The notes beneath the pieces were generated by a model that saw only the letters and a program-made list of their open reading frames with translations, did not search any database and had not been told where the DNA came from. DNA of 64,000 nt from Salinicoccus sediminis (GTDB taxonomy: Bacteria > Bacillota > Bacilli > Staphylococcales > Salinicoccaceae). Positions 1 to 8,295 of this stretch are shown here, piece by piece. The stretch covers positions 494,693-558,692 of the forward strand of contig NZ_LAYZ01000024.1 in NCBI RefSeq assembly GCF_000986795.1. The letters are read 5' to 3'. A program made the position numbers and the translations under genes. Numbering within the stretch: the first letter of the stretch is position 1; each line of letters opens with the position of its first letter.

Positions 1-167
1 CACACCGTCCGTATCGTCCCCCCGATGCCGCCCTCTGCAACAAGGAAAGCGGAAGTGATGATCCCGATGCCGAGACTCAGCCCGACTTTGCGTGTTGTCA
101 CCACCAGAAGCAGTGTGAGCAGCGGCGGAACAAGCGATATGTATTCCCAGTTCAATATAGTATCCAT
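1..167 (-). CDS. NhaC-family transporter, N-terminal part only
   Basis: Only the first 55 codons or so are inside the window; the gene continues past base 1. The start ATG at 167 has a GGAGG site 7 bases upstream. The peptide begins MDTILNWEYISLVPPLLTL and is hydrophobic, as in the first membrane segment of NhaC-type Na+/H+ antiporters. A lysine riboswitch lies directly upstream, so the likely substrate is lysine. NhaC-superfamily proteins under lysine riboswitches (called LysW in comparative work) have been proposed as lysine transporters. Family assignment rests on a short stretch and is moderately sure; the lysine role is inferred from the leader. Confidence 0.7.
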   Translation of the reverse strand, partial: MDTILNWEYISLVPPLLTLLLVVTTRKVGLSLGIGIITSAFLVAEGGIGGTIRTV

Positions 168-192
168 CTATTTACCTCCGTCGAATATTTTC

Positions 193-242
193 AATAATAA
201 AAGACGCCACAGCAGCATTACAGAATCAGCCACTGTGACGTC
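193..242 (-). terminator. Lysine riboswitch expression platform (intrinsic terminator)
   Basis: Read on the minus strand, GACGUCACAG and CUGUGGCGUC pair as a 10-bp stem followed by UUUUAUUAUU. It sits between the aptamer and the ribosome binding site of the NhaC-family gene, the usual position of a transcription-attenuating lysine riboswitch terminator. Confidence 0.85.
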
Positions 243-257
243 CAGGATCACATTAAT

Positions 258-408
258 GTAGCGCATCACCGTAATGACAGTACCGGATCTGTTAAACCCG
301 GTCCCAGATCAGCGTCCCGCCGGACGGTGATCTTCGGCAGCTTCCCCTTTCCCGCGGCTTCAGAGCATGCCTGCTCCACCGGGTACTTTTGAAAGGTGCA
401 ACCTCTAC
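258..408 (-). promoter_or_regulatory. Lysine riboswitch (L box) aptamer
   Basis: On the minus strand the RNA opens with GUAGAGGU and closes with GCGCUAC, forming the basal stem. In between are the L-box landmarks AAAGUA, GGGGAAGCUGCCGAAG, CUGGGA and UGUCAUUACGGUGAUG, in the expected order. It lies between a consensus promoter and the NhaC-family gene. Lysine binding should favour the downstream terminator and shut off the transporter. Confidence 0.9.
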
Positions 409-432
409 TTTCATTCTTCAATTGACATGGAT

Positions 433-461
433 ATTATAGCAGTATTCCTCAAACTTCGCAA
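433..461 (-). promoter_or_regulatory. SigA promoter of the lysine riboswitch transcript
   Basis: Minus strand: -35 TTGCGA at 456-461, 17-base spacer, -10 TATAAT at 433-438. Transcription would start near 426, about 18 bases before the aptamer. The -35 abuts the yunD stop codon. Confidence 0.75.
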
Positions 462-1778
462 CTAGATTTTGCCGTTGTACTTCTTATAGATGTCCCGCAG
501 GAATTCCGGCATCATGTACGTCTTCTTCGAATACCTGAACTGCGGGAATATGCGGCCGAACGTATACATGTCGAGCGTCCCGAGAGTGTATGTCCCGCGG
601 TCCTCGACAAGACGGCCGCCGACATAGTATTCACGTTCGGACTGGATATAGCTGATGCCATGGGGCACGAAGCATCCGAAGATATCCCCCCTGAAGCCGA
701 GCCCGCGGATGATTTCATCTTTGAATTCGTGTTTGGCCGCCTGGTTGAACACTTCCTTCAGCTCGCGTCCACTCAGCTCTATCTGCACCGCATTTATGGC
801 GTGCGGCAGTACTTTGTGGAGATCGTAGTCCGTCAGCTCCCCGCCTTCGAAAGACTTCACGACGAGTCCCGTGTGCACAAGCCCTGCATCGCTCTGTGTA
901 AATTCCTGCACCATGGCGGCGAGACGTGTGACAAACTCACTTGCCGAATAAAGCCTGCGCGGAATCGGTTTTGCCTCCTCCTCGACCACTCTCCGGAGCT
1001 TCTCCCTGCCGATATCATAATAGTTGTCATCAACGCTTGAGAGCAGATCGGTCTCGTACAGCTTTGCAGATTTCCGGGTCAGCACCGGGCCCTCGAAATT
1101 GAGTGTGACCTCCCCGGTGAAATCGCCGAAACGCCCGGCAGCCGCAAGCAGCGTATCGCCCACCCACTCGCCTTCAGGCAGATGGTGATGGGTATGCGAA
1201 CTCAGGATGACGTCTATCTCGGGGAACATCATTGCAAGGGATTCATCATCATAGCGGCCGAGATGGCTCATCATCACCATGCAGTCGACTTCCGTATTGA
1301 TCTCCCGGATGGCGTCAAGCACCCAGTCGAAAGCTTCGGATACTTCCCAGCCGAGTGCCTTGTAGAATGGCGTGAATTCCACTGTCGCAGCGATGAAGCC
1401 GAATTTGATGCCCTGGATCTCCTTTATGACATACGGTCTGAAGAACGGATCGGTGCTTCCCACTTCACGCAGGTTGGCACAGATGACATCGAAATCCGCA
1501 TCGTCGTAGAGTGTCTCCAGGTCTTCCTTCTGCAGCGTGATGCCTTCGTTGTTGCCGATCGTAGCCACCTCGCACCCCGCCTCATTGAGGAGCTCTACAT
1601 TCCCTTTGCCGAGTGTCGCTTCGGTATAGGGGTGGGAGCGGTCGACATGGTCGCCGAGATCGACATAGACCATGTTATCCCCGTGCTGGCGCTTTTTATT
1701 CTTCAAAAAAGACATTATTTTTAAATAGTTGTACAGATGGCTGTGCACATCGTTGGTATGGAAAAGTTTTATCTCCAT
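462..1778 (-). CDS. yunD: 5'-nucleotidase/UshA-family metallophosphatase, YunD-like
   Basis: 438 residues. The N-terminal metallophosphatase domain shows HTNDVHSH (metal ligands D and H), VDLGDH, TIGNNEG and SSHTHHHLPEG, the calcineurin-like metal-binding series. The C-terminal half is the 5'-nucleotidase substrate domain. No signal peptide is visible, so the enzyme is probably cytoplasmic, as Bacillus YunD is thought to be, and dephosphorylates nucleotides or sugar-nucleotides. It is last in the yunF-yunE-yunD run, 10 bases after yunE. The start follows AGAGGTGA. The family is clear; the physiological substrate is not. Confidence 0.88.
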   Translation of the reverse strand: MEIKLFHTNDVHSHLYNYLKIMSFLKNKKRQHGDNMVYVDLGDHVDRSHPYTEATLGKGNVELLNEAGCEVATIGNNEGITLQKEDLETLYDDADFDVICANLREVGSTDPFFRPYVIKEIQGIKFGFIAATVEFTPFYKALGWEVSEAFDWVLDAIREINTEVDCMVMMSHLGRYDDESLAMMFPEIDVILSSHTHHHLPEGEWVGDTLLAAAGRFGDFTGEVTLNFEGPVLTRKSAKLYETDLLSSVDDNYYDIGREKLRRVVEEEAKPIPRRLYSASEFVTRLAAMVQEFTQSDAGLVHTGLVVKSFEGGELTDYDLHKVLPHAINAVQIELSGRELKEVFNQAAKHEFKDEIIRGLGFRGDIFGCFVPHGISYIQSEREYYVGGRLVEDRGTYTLGTLDMYTFGRIFPQFRYSKKTYMMPEFLRDIYKKYNGKI

Positions 1779-1788
1779 CTGATCACCT

Positions 1789-2610
1789 CTATAGGATTGT
1801 CTGTAAAATCATATATATGCCGAGCAGCATGAGCACTGTACGCAGCACGACGACAAGGGAGTCGGATTTGAACTTCTGGTTGATCCACACTCCGATTTTC
1901 GCTCCCAGGAAAGCGGCGGGCAATATAAATGCTGCGTACCAGTAGTCGACGTTGCCCTGCAGCACATGCCCCGAGGCTGCCGCGAGCCCCGAGAAGAACA
2001 CCATCATCATGCTTGTGCCGATGGCGATCGAGGCCGGCATCCGGAATGCGATCAGCATGAGCGGTGTCATCAGCGCCCCGCCGCCGATGCCGAAGAGGCC
2101 GGTGAAGAAACCGACGATGAATGTGGAGGTGACCGCAATCCACGGTGCAAACCCGTAATGGTGCACTTCCCCCATATGGTCCACGTGCGGTTTCACATAG
2201 CGGTCATCCTGGAATAAAGTGATCGGCCTGATCCTGTTCCTCAGGATGAGGATCGTGCTCAGGAACATCAGGAACAGTCCGAAATACAGGTTGAAGCTGT
2301 CCGCTGTGAACAGCCGGCTCGCGTAGGATCCGACGAACGCACCGGGCATGATCCCTATCAGGAAGAGCGTGCCGTTCTTTTTGTCCAGCTGATTGCTGCG
2401 TCCGTATGACATCATTGCGGACAGGCCGATGACGATCAGTACAAGGCTCGATGTCCCGACAGCAGTCTGCGGGGTGATGCGGTCCAGCACTTCCATATCA
2501 ATGCCGAAGAAGATGAGGAGCGGGACGATGATCACTCCGCCGCCGATGCCGATCAGTGCGCCTAGTGCCGCTGCCAGCAGTCCGATTAAAACCAATATGA
2601 GATATTCCAT
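1789..2610 (-). CDS. yunE: TauE/SafE-family anion exporter, YunE-like
   Basis: 273 residues with about eight membrane segments and the two internal GIGGG repeats of the family (GALIGIGGGVIIVPLLI near residue 20 and GLFGIGGGALMTPL near residue 170). TauE/SafE proteins move sulfite, sulfoacetate and related organosulfur anions. The ATG follows AAGGAG with 8 bases spacing. It lies between yunF and yunD on the same strand. A GC-rich hairpin at about 2629-2652 lies just upstream with only a weak T run, so it may partly uncouple yunE from yunF. Substrate unknown. Confidence 0.87.
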   Translation of the reverse strand: MEYLILVLIGLLAAALGALIGIGGGVIIVPLLIFFGIDMEVLDRITPQTAVGTSSLVLIVIGLSAMMSYGRSNQLDKKNGTLFLIGIMPGAFVGSYASRLFTADSFNLYFGLFLMFLSTILILRNRIRPITLFQDDRYVKPHVDHMGEVHHYGFAPWIAVTSTFIVGFFTGLFGIGGGALMTPLMLIAFRMPASIAIGTSMMMVFFSGLAAASGHVLQGNVDYWYAAFILPAAFLGAKIGVWINQKFKSDSLVVVLRTVLMLLGIYMILQTIL

Positions 2611-2683
2611 AGGCTTTTCTCCTTTAAAGCCCGGCCTGCCTGGAGGCAGGGCTCTGCTTGTACATCAGGAGGATGTCCCGATA

Positions 2684-3532
2684 TCAAAACAATCTCAATT
2701 GCTTGGGCGAAAGTCCTTCATATCTGATATTCATCATCTTCAGGAAATCCTGCGCATTGCCGGCGGCATGGCCGCCGGAATTGTTGTTGAAGACGATGTA
2801 TATGTCCTTTGTCTTGTGGGCCAGGATTTCAACCTGACGCTTCAGCCACTCCAGTTCAGTTCTGTTATAATCATAGAGATACCTTACATTGCGCCATTCC
2901 TCGCTCGTCCTGTCCTTTTGAGTCCACCCGTGAGTATTGCGGCCGTGGAGCCTGATGAAGGCTATCCTGTCGGTCACCCTCGCAACGAAGGGGATGCTGC
3001 CGATGCCGGCCTGCGGTTCATCACAGATGCTGTGTATGGCACCGTTTGCGTGGAGGAAATCGAGCGTCTCCTCGCGGTAGTTTTCGGAAAACCATGTTTG
3101 GTTCCTGAACTCGACGGCTACCTTGTAAGGTACGAGCTGCGTAATGGCATATTTTACATAGCGGATATTTTTGTGGGTACAGTCGAACCACGGCGGAAAC
3201 TGCAGCAGTACAAAAGCGAGCTTCCCCGCCTTCTCCATCGGCAGCAGCATGTCGCGGTAGGCGGCAAATACATCCTTTATGGAATCGTAATGGTCACGGT
3301 AGTCACTGTGGCCGGTCATGTACTGATGGGCCTTGACCACGAACCTGAATTTCTCCGGCGTCTCACTGCACCATTTTTCGATGGTTGAAGTACGCTGGAT
3401 GGCATAATAGGTCGCATCCAGCTCCACAATCGGAAAATTGGATGAATATGTAGCAAGTTTATCTTTTTTATTGGTAATATCTGTGTAGAGATCATGGTGA
3501 TCTCCCCACCCAGTCAGTCCTGCATAAATCAT
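2684..3532 (-). CDS. yunF: DUF72 family protein, YunF-like
   Basis: 282 residues with the DUF72 TIM-barrel pattern: YAGLTGWGDH at the N-terminus, VELDATYY, FRFVVKAHQYMTGH, LLQFPPWFD, AVEFRNQTWF and FIRLHGRNTHGW. The biochemical function of DUF72 is not established. I place the start at the ATG at 3532, which has AAGGTGA five bases upstream; a GTG at 3541 overlaps that site. It is first in the yunF-yunE-yunD run and divergent from fetA, 51 bases away. The three-gene neighbourhood is shared with Bacillus subtilis yunDEF. Confidence 0.85.
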   Translation of the reverse strand: MIYAGLTGWGDHHDLYTDITNKKDKLATYSSNFPIVELDATYYAIQRTSTIEKWCSETPEKFRFVVKAHQYMTGHSDYRDHYDSIKDVFAAYRDMLLPMEKAGKLAFVLLQFPPWFDCTHKNIRYVKYAITQLVPYKVAVEFRNQTWFSENYREETLDFLHANGAIHSICDEPQAGIGSIPFVARVTDRIAFIRLHGRNTHGWTQKDRTSEEWRNVRYLYDYNRTELEWLKRQVEILAHKTKDIYIVFNNNSGGHAAGNAQDFLKMMNIRYEGLSPKQLRLF

Positions 3533-3583
3533 TAAAATCACCTTACTTTATTGTAACACAATTTTACAGGGGGGCACTTACTC

Positions 3584-4288
3584 ATGAGCATCATAAAATT
3601 CAACAATGTCAGCCACGGCGGCATACTCCATAATATTACGGGCGATTTCAGGGAAAGCCGCATCACGACATTCGTCGGACCGAGCGGCGCCGGAAAGACG
3701 ACATGCCTGAAACACATAAACGGACTGCTCTCGCCGGACGGCGGCGACATATACTACCGCGGGGAAAACCTTGCGGATATCGACATCATAGAACTCCGCA
3801 AAGAGATCGGCATGGCATTCCAGAGCTCGCCGATGATTGCAGGCACCGTGTTCGACAATCTCAACCTCCCCCGTGAAATATTCGGGGATACATTGAGCGG
3901 GGAACGTGCGAAATCCCTGCTTGAGATGGTGGACCTTGAAAACATCCCGCTCACCCAGAATGTAAAATCACTGTCCGGCGGTGAGCGGAGCCGTGTCTCG
4001 ATTGCGCGGACTTTCGTCAACCGGCCGCGCGTCCTGCTGCTGGACGAGGTGACATCAAGCCTAGACTATACATTGGTGAAGGAAATAGAACGGCTCGTCG
4101 TCCGGCTCCAGCGCGAGGAAAAAGTCACCGTCATCTGGATCACCCATGACCTCGACCAGGCAAGGCGGGTGAGTGATGACATGTGGTTTTTACGCGCCGG
4201 CGAACTCATCGAATTCGGCGATGCCTCATTCATCGATGAATCGGATAATGTGGAGATAAGACAATTCGTAAGGGGTGAGGCCCTATGA
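3584..4288 (+). CDS. fetA: ABC transporter ATP-binding protein, FetA-type metal exporter
   Basis: 234 residues: Walker A GPSGAGKT near residue 33, Q-loop in AFQSSP, signature LSGGERSRVSIAR, Walker B VLLLDEVTSSLD and switch histidine in WITHDLD. With the membrane partner fetB, whose ATG overlaps this stop codon (ATGA), it forms a FetAB-type exporter, known in E. coli for iron export and resistance to peroxide-plus-iron stress. The start is the ATG at 3584 behind a GGGGGG stretch. It is divergent from yunF. Iron as substrate is inferred from the family. Confidence 0.88.
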   Translation: MSIIKFNNVSHGGILHNITGDFRESRITTFVGPSGAGKTTCLKHINGLLSPDGGDIYYRGENLADIDIIELRKEIGMAFQSSPMIAGTVFDNLNLPREIFGDTLSGERAKSLLEMVDLENIPLTQNVKSLSGGERSRVSIARTFVNRPRVLLLDEVTSSLDYTLVKEIERLVVRLQREEKVTVIWITHDLDQARRVSDDMWFLRAGELIEFGDASFIDESDNVEIRQFVRGEAL

Positions 4289-5043
4289 CATTTTCACAGC
4301 TCGCCCTGTCACTCATCTTCGTCGCCATCCCGCTTGCCCTCACGCTATGGCTGAAACTCAGGCTTGAAAAGGATATCATCATCGCAACGGTACGGTCGAT
4401 CATACAGCTGCTGGTCGTCGGTTATATACTGACATTCGTCTTCGAAGCCGACCATCCCGTGTATATCATCCTGATGATCATGCTCATGATCGGCGCCGCC
4501 ACCCAGAACGTCATCAAAAAAGGCGAGGGCATCCCCGGAATCACCTGGATGGTATTCTTTACCCTTATTGCTGTCGAATCACTCTCAATGCTGATATTAT
4601 TGGGCTTTGGAATCATTCCCCGTGAGCCGGAGCAGATCATCCCGATCAGCGGCATGATCATCGGCAACTGCATGGTGCTCTCGCTTCTGTTCCTGAATAA
4701 ATTCAAGGACGAAGTCGAGCGCAGCGATGAAACCATCGAACTCATCCTGTCCATGGGCGGCAGACCAGAGATGGCGATAAAGAGGACGCTCCGCTCCGCC
4801 ATCCAGACCAGCATGATTCCGACGATCGAAGGGCAGAAGACCATGGGGCTCGTGCAGCTCCCGGGCATGATGAGCGGTCTGATCATCGGCGGCGCCGATC
4901 CGCTTGAAGCCGTGATGTACCAGCTCCTGATACTCTTCCTGATACTGAACAACGCAGCGATGGCATCCGTCATGGTCGGCTACATGGCGTATCCGAAACT
5001 GTTCAATAAAAAACTGCAGTTCGTGGGGTTGAAATATGATTGA
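4285..5043 (+). CDS. fetB: ABC exporter permease, FetB (UPF0014) family
   Basis: 252 residues with about seven membrane segments and the typical UPF0014 cytoplasmic stretch PTIEGQKTMGLVQLPGMMSG that couples to the ATPase. The ATG overlaps the fetA stop by 4 bases. Its own end overlaps the next gene by 8 bases, so three genes are translationally coupled. Expected role: export of iron or a similar metal with FetA. Confidence 0.88.
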   Translation: MTFSQLALSLIFVAIPLALTLWLKLRLEKDIIIATVRSIIQLLVVGYILTFVFEADHPVYIILMIMLMIGAATQNVIKKGEGIPGITWMVFFTLIAVESLSMLILLGFGIIPREPEQIIPISGMIIGNCMVLSLLFLNKFKDEVERSDETIELILSMGGRPEMAIKRTLRSAIQTSMIPTIEGQKTMGLVQLPGMMSGLIIGGADPLEAVMYQLLILFLILNNAAMASVMVGYMAYPKLFNKKLQFVGLKYD

Positions 5044-5518
5044 TATAAGACGCTTTATTTTATGCTCATTGTTTCTGTGCAGCGCGGCAGTTCTGTCCGC
5101 ATGCAGCGATGCCGGCAGCAGCATCGATTACGAAGTGATCGGCAAGACAGAGTCCGGAGATTCCGGCGCTTTCGCAAGTTCCATCCAGCAGATCACCGAT
5201 GAGGAAATGCTCCGCATGGCCATAGAGCAGACCGGAGCAGATATCGATCCCGATGCAGTCGACTTCGATTCAGAGCACCTCTTCCAGGTATCCATGGTCG
5301 AAAACGGCTGCGGGTACCTGCTGGAAGACCTCGTGAATGAAGACGGCACCCTCCGGTTCATGTTCGAACTCACCCCTGTAGTGGAGAGCGGCGAAGACCC
5401 GGAAGACGTCACATGCGCTGAAGTTGCCGTGCCGACGACCTCCTTCATCAAGACAGAAGCCGTAGATTTCAGTTCCCTTGAAATCTACGGCTCCGGAGAG
5501 AAGATAGAAAGCGAGTAG
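5036..5518 (+). CDS. Putative lipoprotein coupled to fetAB
   Basis: 160 residues. The N-terminus is a lipoprotein signal: basic MIDIRR, hydrophobic core, lipobox LSAC with the lipidated Cys at about residue 23. The mature part is acidic, without further membrane segments, and has two more Cys about 52 residues apart that could form a disulfide. I do not recognise a family. Its ATG lies inside the fetB 3' end (8-base overlap), so it is made with the exporter. An extracytoplasmic accessory to metal export is a guess from position. A hairpin terminator follows. Confidence 0.72.
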   Translation: MIDIRRFILCSLFLCSAAVLSACSDAGSSIDYEVIGKTESGDSGAFASSIQQITDEEMLRMAIEQTGADIDPDAVDFDSEHLFQVSMVENGCGYLLEDLVNEDGTLRFMFELTPVVESGEDPEDVTCAEVAVPTTSFIKTEAVDFSSLEIYGSGEKIESE

Positions 5519-5520
5519 GC

Positions 5521-5540
5521 ATATGCCGCGGCATATTTTA
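5521..5540 (+). terminator. Terminator after the fetAB-lipoprotein operon
   Basis: A 16-base perfect palindrome, ATATGCCGCGGCATAT, is followed by TTTAATG, just past the lipoprotein stop codon. The T run is short, so termination may be partial; a cluster of further hairpins follows. Confidence 0.5.
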
Positions 5541-5562
5541 ATGCCCGGGTAATCCGTTTGCC

Positions 5563-5626
5563 GGCCATTGAAAGTTTTCAATGGCCGATAACGCCACTTT
5601 ATCGGCTATTGTGAAGCCACAGCTTC
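5563..5626. repeat. Cluster of three adjacent inverted repeats
   Basis: Three hairpins lie in 64 bases. The first (5563-5586) has perfect 11-bp arms GGCCATTGAAA/TTTCAATGGCC with a 2-base centre. The second (5584-5606) has 7-bp arms GCCGATA/TATCGGC and shares three bases with the first arm set, so the two partly exclude each other. The third (5613-5626) is GAAGC/GCTTC around a CACA loop. No ORF covers this region. It lies between two terminators and has no clear function. Confidence 0.6.
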
Positions 5627-5650
5627 CCATAACACCTGTATAAACGCTTA

Positions 5651-5695
5651 AACGCCCTGACGGGAGCAGTTACCTTGCTCCCGTCAGGGCGTTTT
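5651..5695. terminator. Bidirectional terminator between convergent genes
   Basis: A 16-bp stem (CGCCCTGACGGGAGCA and its complement) spans 5653-5691 with a 7-base loop, T-rich after it on the plus strand and with a weaker T run on the minus strand. It separates the fetAB-lipoprotein unit from the convergent thioredoxin-like gene. Confidence 0.85.
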
Positions 5696-5696
5696 C

Positions 5697-6257
5697 TCAA
5701 ATATTCGCTTCCAGTTCCTGTTTCATGCTCCGGTAGGCGGACTGCCACAGTTCCGCTTCGGTGGAAAACCGTGCGGTCAGCGTTGAGATCTTTTTGGTGA
5801 ATTTATCTTTGTAGCCAGGGGCTTCTTTATCCGGCAGCCCCGACATGATAGCGTCGACTTCCTCCTGCACGAATCCGGAACGCGGGCCCCAGTGTGTGAC
5901 TTCCTCCCCGTTTTGGTCGATGAAGATGATGATCGGGATGGAACGGGATTTTCCGTTGGTCAAATACTGGTCCATGAGCTCCAGGTTGTCATCCCGCAGC
6001 AGCATGCGGACTTCCATATGGCTCTTCTTCGCCAGATGCAGAAGCACCGGTGTATTCATCATCGCATCGCCGCACCAGTCTTCTGTGATCACGATGGCGC
6101 GCAGGTTTTTATTCTCAAGCCTTCTGAAGAAATTCTCGTCATCGGGTATCGCAAAATTGTTGAAGACGTTCTCCAGGTTTTCCTTGTGCTTTTCCATGTT
6201 GCTGATGTAGGTCTCTGCACTCATCGCCTTGTCAAACCAGTTATCCAGTTCTGTCAT
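5697..6257 (-). CDS. Thioredoxin-family protein with WCGDA motif
   Basis: 186 residues. The thioredoxin-like fold is shown by AIVITEDWCGDAMMNTPVLL near residue 60 and the cis-proline region SIPIIIFID. The active site has a single Cys (WCGD), not CxxC, so a classical dithiol exchange is unlikely; similar single-Cys thioredoxin-like proteins are common in Firmicutes and of unknown role. The start is the ATG at 6257, 7 bases after GGAGG; an in-frame GTG at 6260 is too close. Divergent from the EamA gene. Confidence 0.8.
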   Translation of the reverse strand: MTELDNWFDKAMSAETYISNMEKHKENLENVFNNFAIPDDENFFRRLENKNLRAIVITEDWCGDAMMNTPVLLHLAKKSHMEVRMLLRDDNLELMDQYLTNGKSRSIPIIIFIDQNGEEVTHWGPRSGFVQEEVDAIMSGLPDKEAPGYKDKFTKKISTLTARFSTEAELWQSAYRSMKQELEANI

Positions 6258-6408
6258 CACAATACCTCCAACTGTATATTCTTTCCTCAGTTCAAGCTTA
6301 TCATATCAGCGGCTGCTTACGGCCGTTTTTGCTTTTGGCGGAATTTCATGTTGTGTTTTTCACATTTATATCCTAACCTTGAATAAACACAGGAAAGGAG
6401 GGGTTCGC

Positions 6409-7311
6409 TTGCATGAAAATTCGAGACATATACAGGGCCTGATCTTCGTCATCATCGGAGCTGCGCTGTGGGGCGTCGGCGGTACTGCAGCGGATTACAT
6501 ATTCAGGCATACACCTGTGACGGTCGACTGGTATGTCACGTTCCGTCTGACAGCGAGCGGCATCATACTGCTCTTTGCCTATGCCCTCTTCTCGAGGAAA
6601 CAGCAGCCGGTGCGGATGGACCGGAAGACACTCGGCATGCTGTTCGTCTACAGCCTGCTCGGCATGACGATGGTCCAGTATTCCTTCATGGCCGCAATCG
6701 GCCACGGCAACGCCGCCATCGCGACGGTGCTCCAGTATACCGGCCCGATATACATCATCATGTGGCTCGTCATCCGCAAGTACTCAAAATGGTCCCGCGC
6801 CGACGGATTCATCATCATCGGCATGATCGCCGGTGTCGTACTGCTCGCGACAGGCGGCGATCTCGGCAGGATGGCCGTCTCCCCGGCAGCTCTCATCTGG
6901 GGGCTGATTTCAGGCGTCGCGCTCGCCTACTACACACTGCATGCACAGAAACTCCTTTACCGCCTCCACCCGCTCCAGCTGGTCGGCGGTTCGATGCTGA
7001 TCGGCGGCATCGCGATGAACTTCATCCATCCGCTGTGGGATTTCGATCTAGACTTCGACTGGACTTTCAGCCTCGCAGCCATTCTGATTCTCTCCGTCCT
7101 CCTGGGTACGACACTCGCCTTCCTGCTCTACATCAGCAGCCTGAAGCATCTGTCTTCCAAGGAAGCCGGGATACTCGGCATCATCGAGCCGGTCTCCGCC
7201 GTCTTGAGCTCTGTCATATGGCTTAATGTCAGCATGGGCATCTACCAGGTCATCGGTATCGTCATCATACTCGGCATCGCGATATACATCTCGACCGGCC
7301 GCAGGGAATAA
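6409..7311 (+). CDS. EamA/DMT-superfamily transporter
   Basis: About 300 residues, ten predicted membrane segments in two EamA repeats (the first begins GLIFVIIGAALWGVGG, the second SPAALIWGLISGVALAYY). The family exports metabolites such as amino acids. I choose the TTG at 6409 because AAAGGAGG sits 7 bases upstream; the frame stays open back to 6229 but that region is the divergent promoter, and the ATG at 6413 is out of frame. Substrate unknown. Confidence 0.85.
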   Translation: MHENSRHIQGLIFVIIGAALWGVGGTAADYIFRHTPVTVDWYVTFRLTASGIILLFAYALFSRKQQPVRMDRKTLGMLFVYSLLGMTMVQYSFMAAIGHGNAAIATVLQYTGPIYIIMWLVIRKYSKWSRADGFIIIGMIAGVVLLATGGDLGRMAVSPAALIWGLISGVALAYYTLHAQKLLYRLHPLQLVGGSMLIGGIAMNFIHPLWDFDLDFDWTFSLAAILILSVLLGTTLAFLLYISSLKHLSSKEAGILGIIEPVSAVLSSVIWLNVSMGIYQVIGIVIILGIAIYISTGRRE

Positions 7312-7346
7312 AAGAGACCCGCCCGGGCCCGGGGCGGGTCTCTTCA
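7312..7346. terminator. Bidirectional terminator between EamA and UbiA-like genes
   Basis: A GC-rich stem, AGAGACCCGCCC pairing with GGGCGGGTCTCT (7313-7343), lies between two convergent genes, with short T and A flanks. Confidence 0.75.
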
Positions 7347-7353
7347 AGTCAGA

Positions 7354-8280
7354 TCATACGAAAATCCCGAGTCCAACTGCCGTTGCCATCGCCAGCAGCA
7401 GCAGCTTCTTCTCGACGGAAGTCACCGCTTCCGGATCGGCAGAATCCATCTTCAAAATCATGTAGATGCCGTATGCGACAAGGGCGATCACCATAATGCC
7501 CGCTACCGGGCGCGCCAGCATCATCGGGAGTGCAAACAAGCCGATGAGCCCGAGATATAATATTGCCGGATAGCGCGCGCCCCGCATGCCGAACTTATCC
7601 GCCGACCATACGACGCTCGTCCTTTTGACGGGGATGGCCTTACGATCCGCTTCCATATCCGGAATGTGATGCACCATCACCCAGCTCATGCACCACAGGG
7701 CGTTGATGAATGCATTCTGCCATCCCCACGCCGGAATCGTCTCCAGCATCAGCCACGGAGCGGCAAGGCCGAGCAGCAGCATCGAAGGGAACAGACTCAG
7801 CCACTCGCCGGCCAGCGGCACGTAGGCAAACCTGAACGGCCGGAGTGAATACGATGCCGCCCCCCATATGCCGACCACAATGAGTATAGCCAGTTCCGTC
7901 TGCCCCAAAATTGCGAGCAGCAGTGAGAGCGCCGCGAGGGACACTGTAAGCGTCAGAGCGATCTTCCTGAGCTGTCCCACACTCATGACACCCGACTGGA
8001 TCACCCGGCTGCCTCCGGACAGAAGCGCCGGGCTGTGCTGATCGGTACCGGATTCGAAATCGGTGATGTCATTGAATACATGTGTCAGCGCCCCGTGTAT
8101 CAAAAAGGCACCGAGAATGAGCAGCGCGAGGAGAAACAGCAGCCTCCACATGGAAAACTCATGATGGATAAGAAGCGGCAGCCATGTTGAAATGACCGTC
8201 GCCACACTCGATGTGACCACCGCCACCACCCGCAGGAGCATCCCCACCCCTTTGAAACTTAAAGCATTCTCTCCGGTCAT
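7354..8280 (-). CDS. UbiA-family prenyltransferase
   Basis: 308 residues, eight or nine membrane segments. The two aspartate-rich motifs are present: NDITDFESGTD near residue 70 (binds prenyl diphosphate through Mg2+) and IPDMEADRKA near residue 205. This places it with UbiA/MenA-type enzymes that attach a polyprenyl chain to an aromatic acceptor. It is not beside men or hem genes, so the acceptor cannot be told; a separate CtaB is encoded at 13645. It follows the PH-like gene on the same strand after 15 bases. Confidence 0.82.
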   Translation of the reverse strand: MTGENALSFKGVGMLLRVVAVVTSSVATVISTWLPLLIHHEFSMWRLLFLLALLILGAFLIHGALTHVFNDITDFESGTDQHSPALLSGGSRVIQSGVMSVGQLRKIALTLTVSLAALSLLLAILGQTELAILIVVGIWGAASYSLRPFRFAYVPLAGEWLSLFPSMLLLGLAAPWLMLETIPAWGWQNAFINALWCMSWVMVHHIPDMEADRKAIPVKRTSVVWSADKFGMRGARYPAILYLGLIGLFALPMMLARPVAGIMVIALVAYGIYMILKMDSADPEAVTSVEKKLLLLAMATAVGLGIFV

Positions 8281-8295
8281 ACCATCCAGCCCCTT

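Noticed and set aside
25..261. 78-codon plus-strand frame at the window start
   Set aside because: Opposite the NhaC-family gene start and its riboswitch leader, which explain the sequence better.
2393..3388. 331-codon plus-strand frame opposite yunE and yunF
   Set aside because: Spans two clear minus-strand genes; composition is that of an antisense frame.
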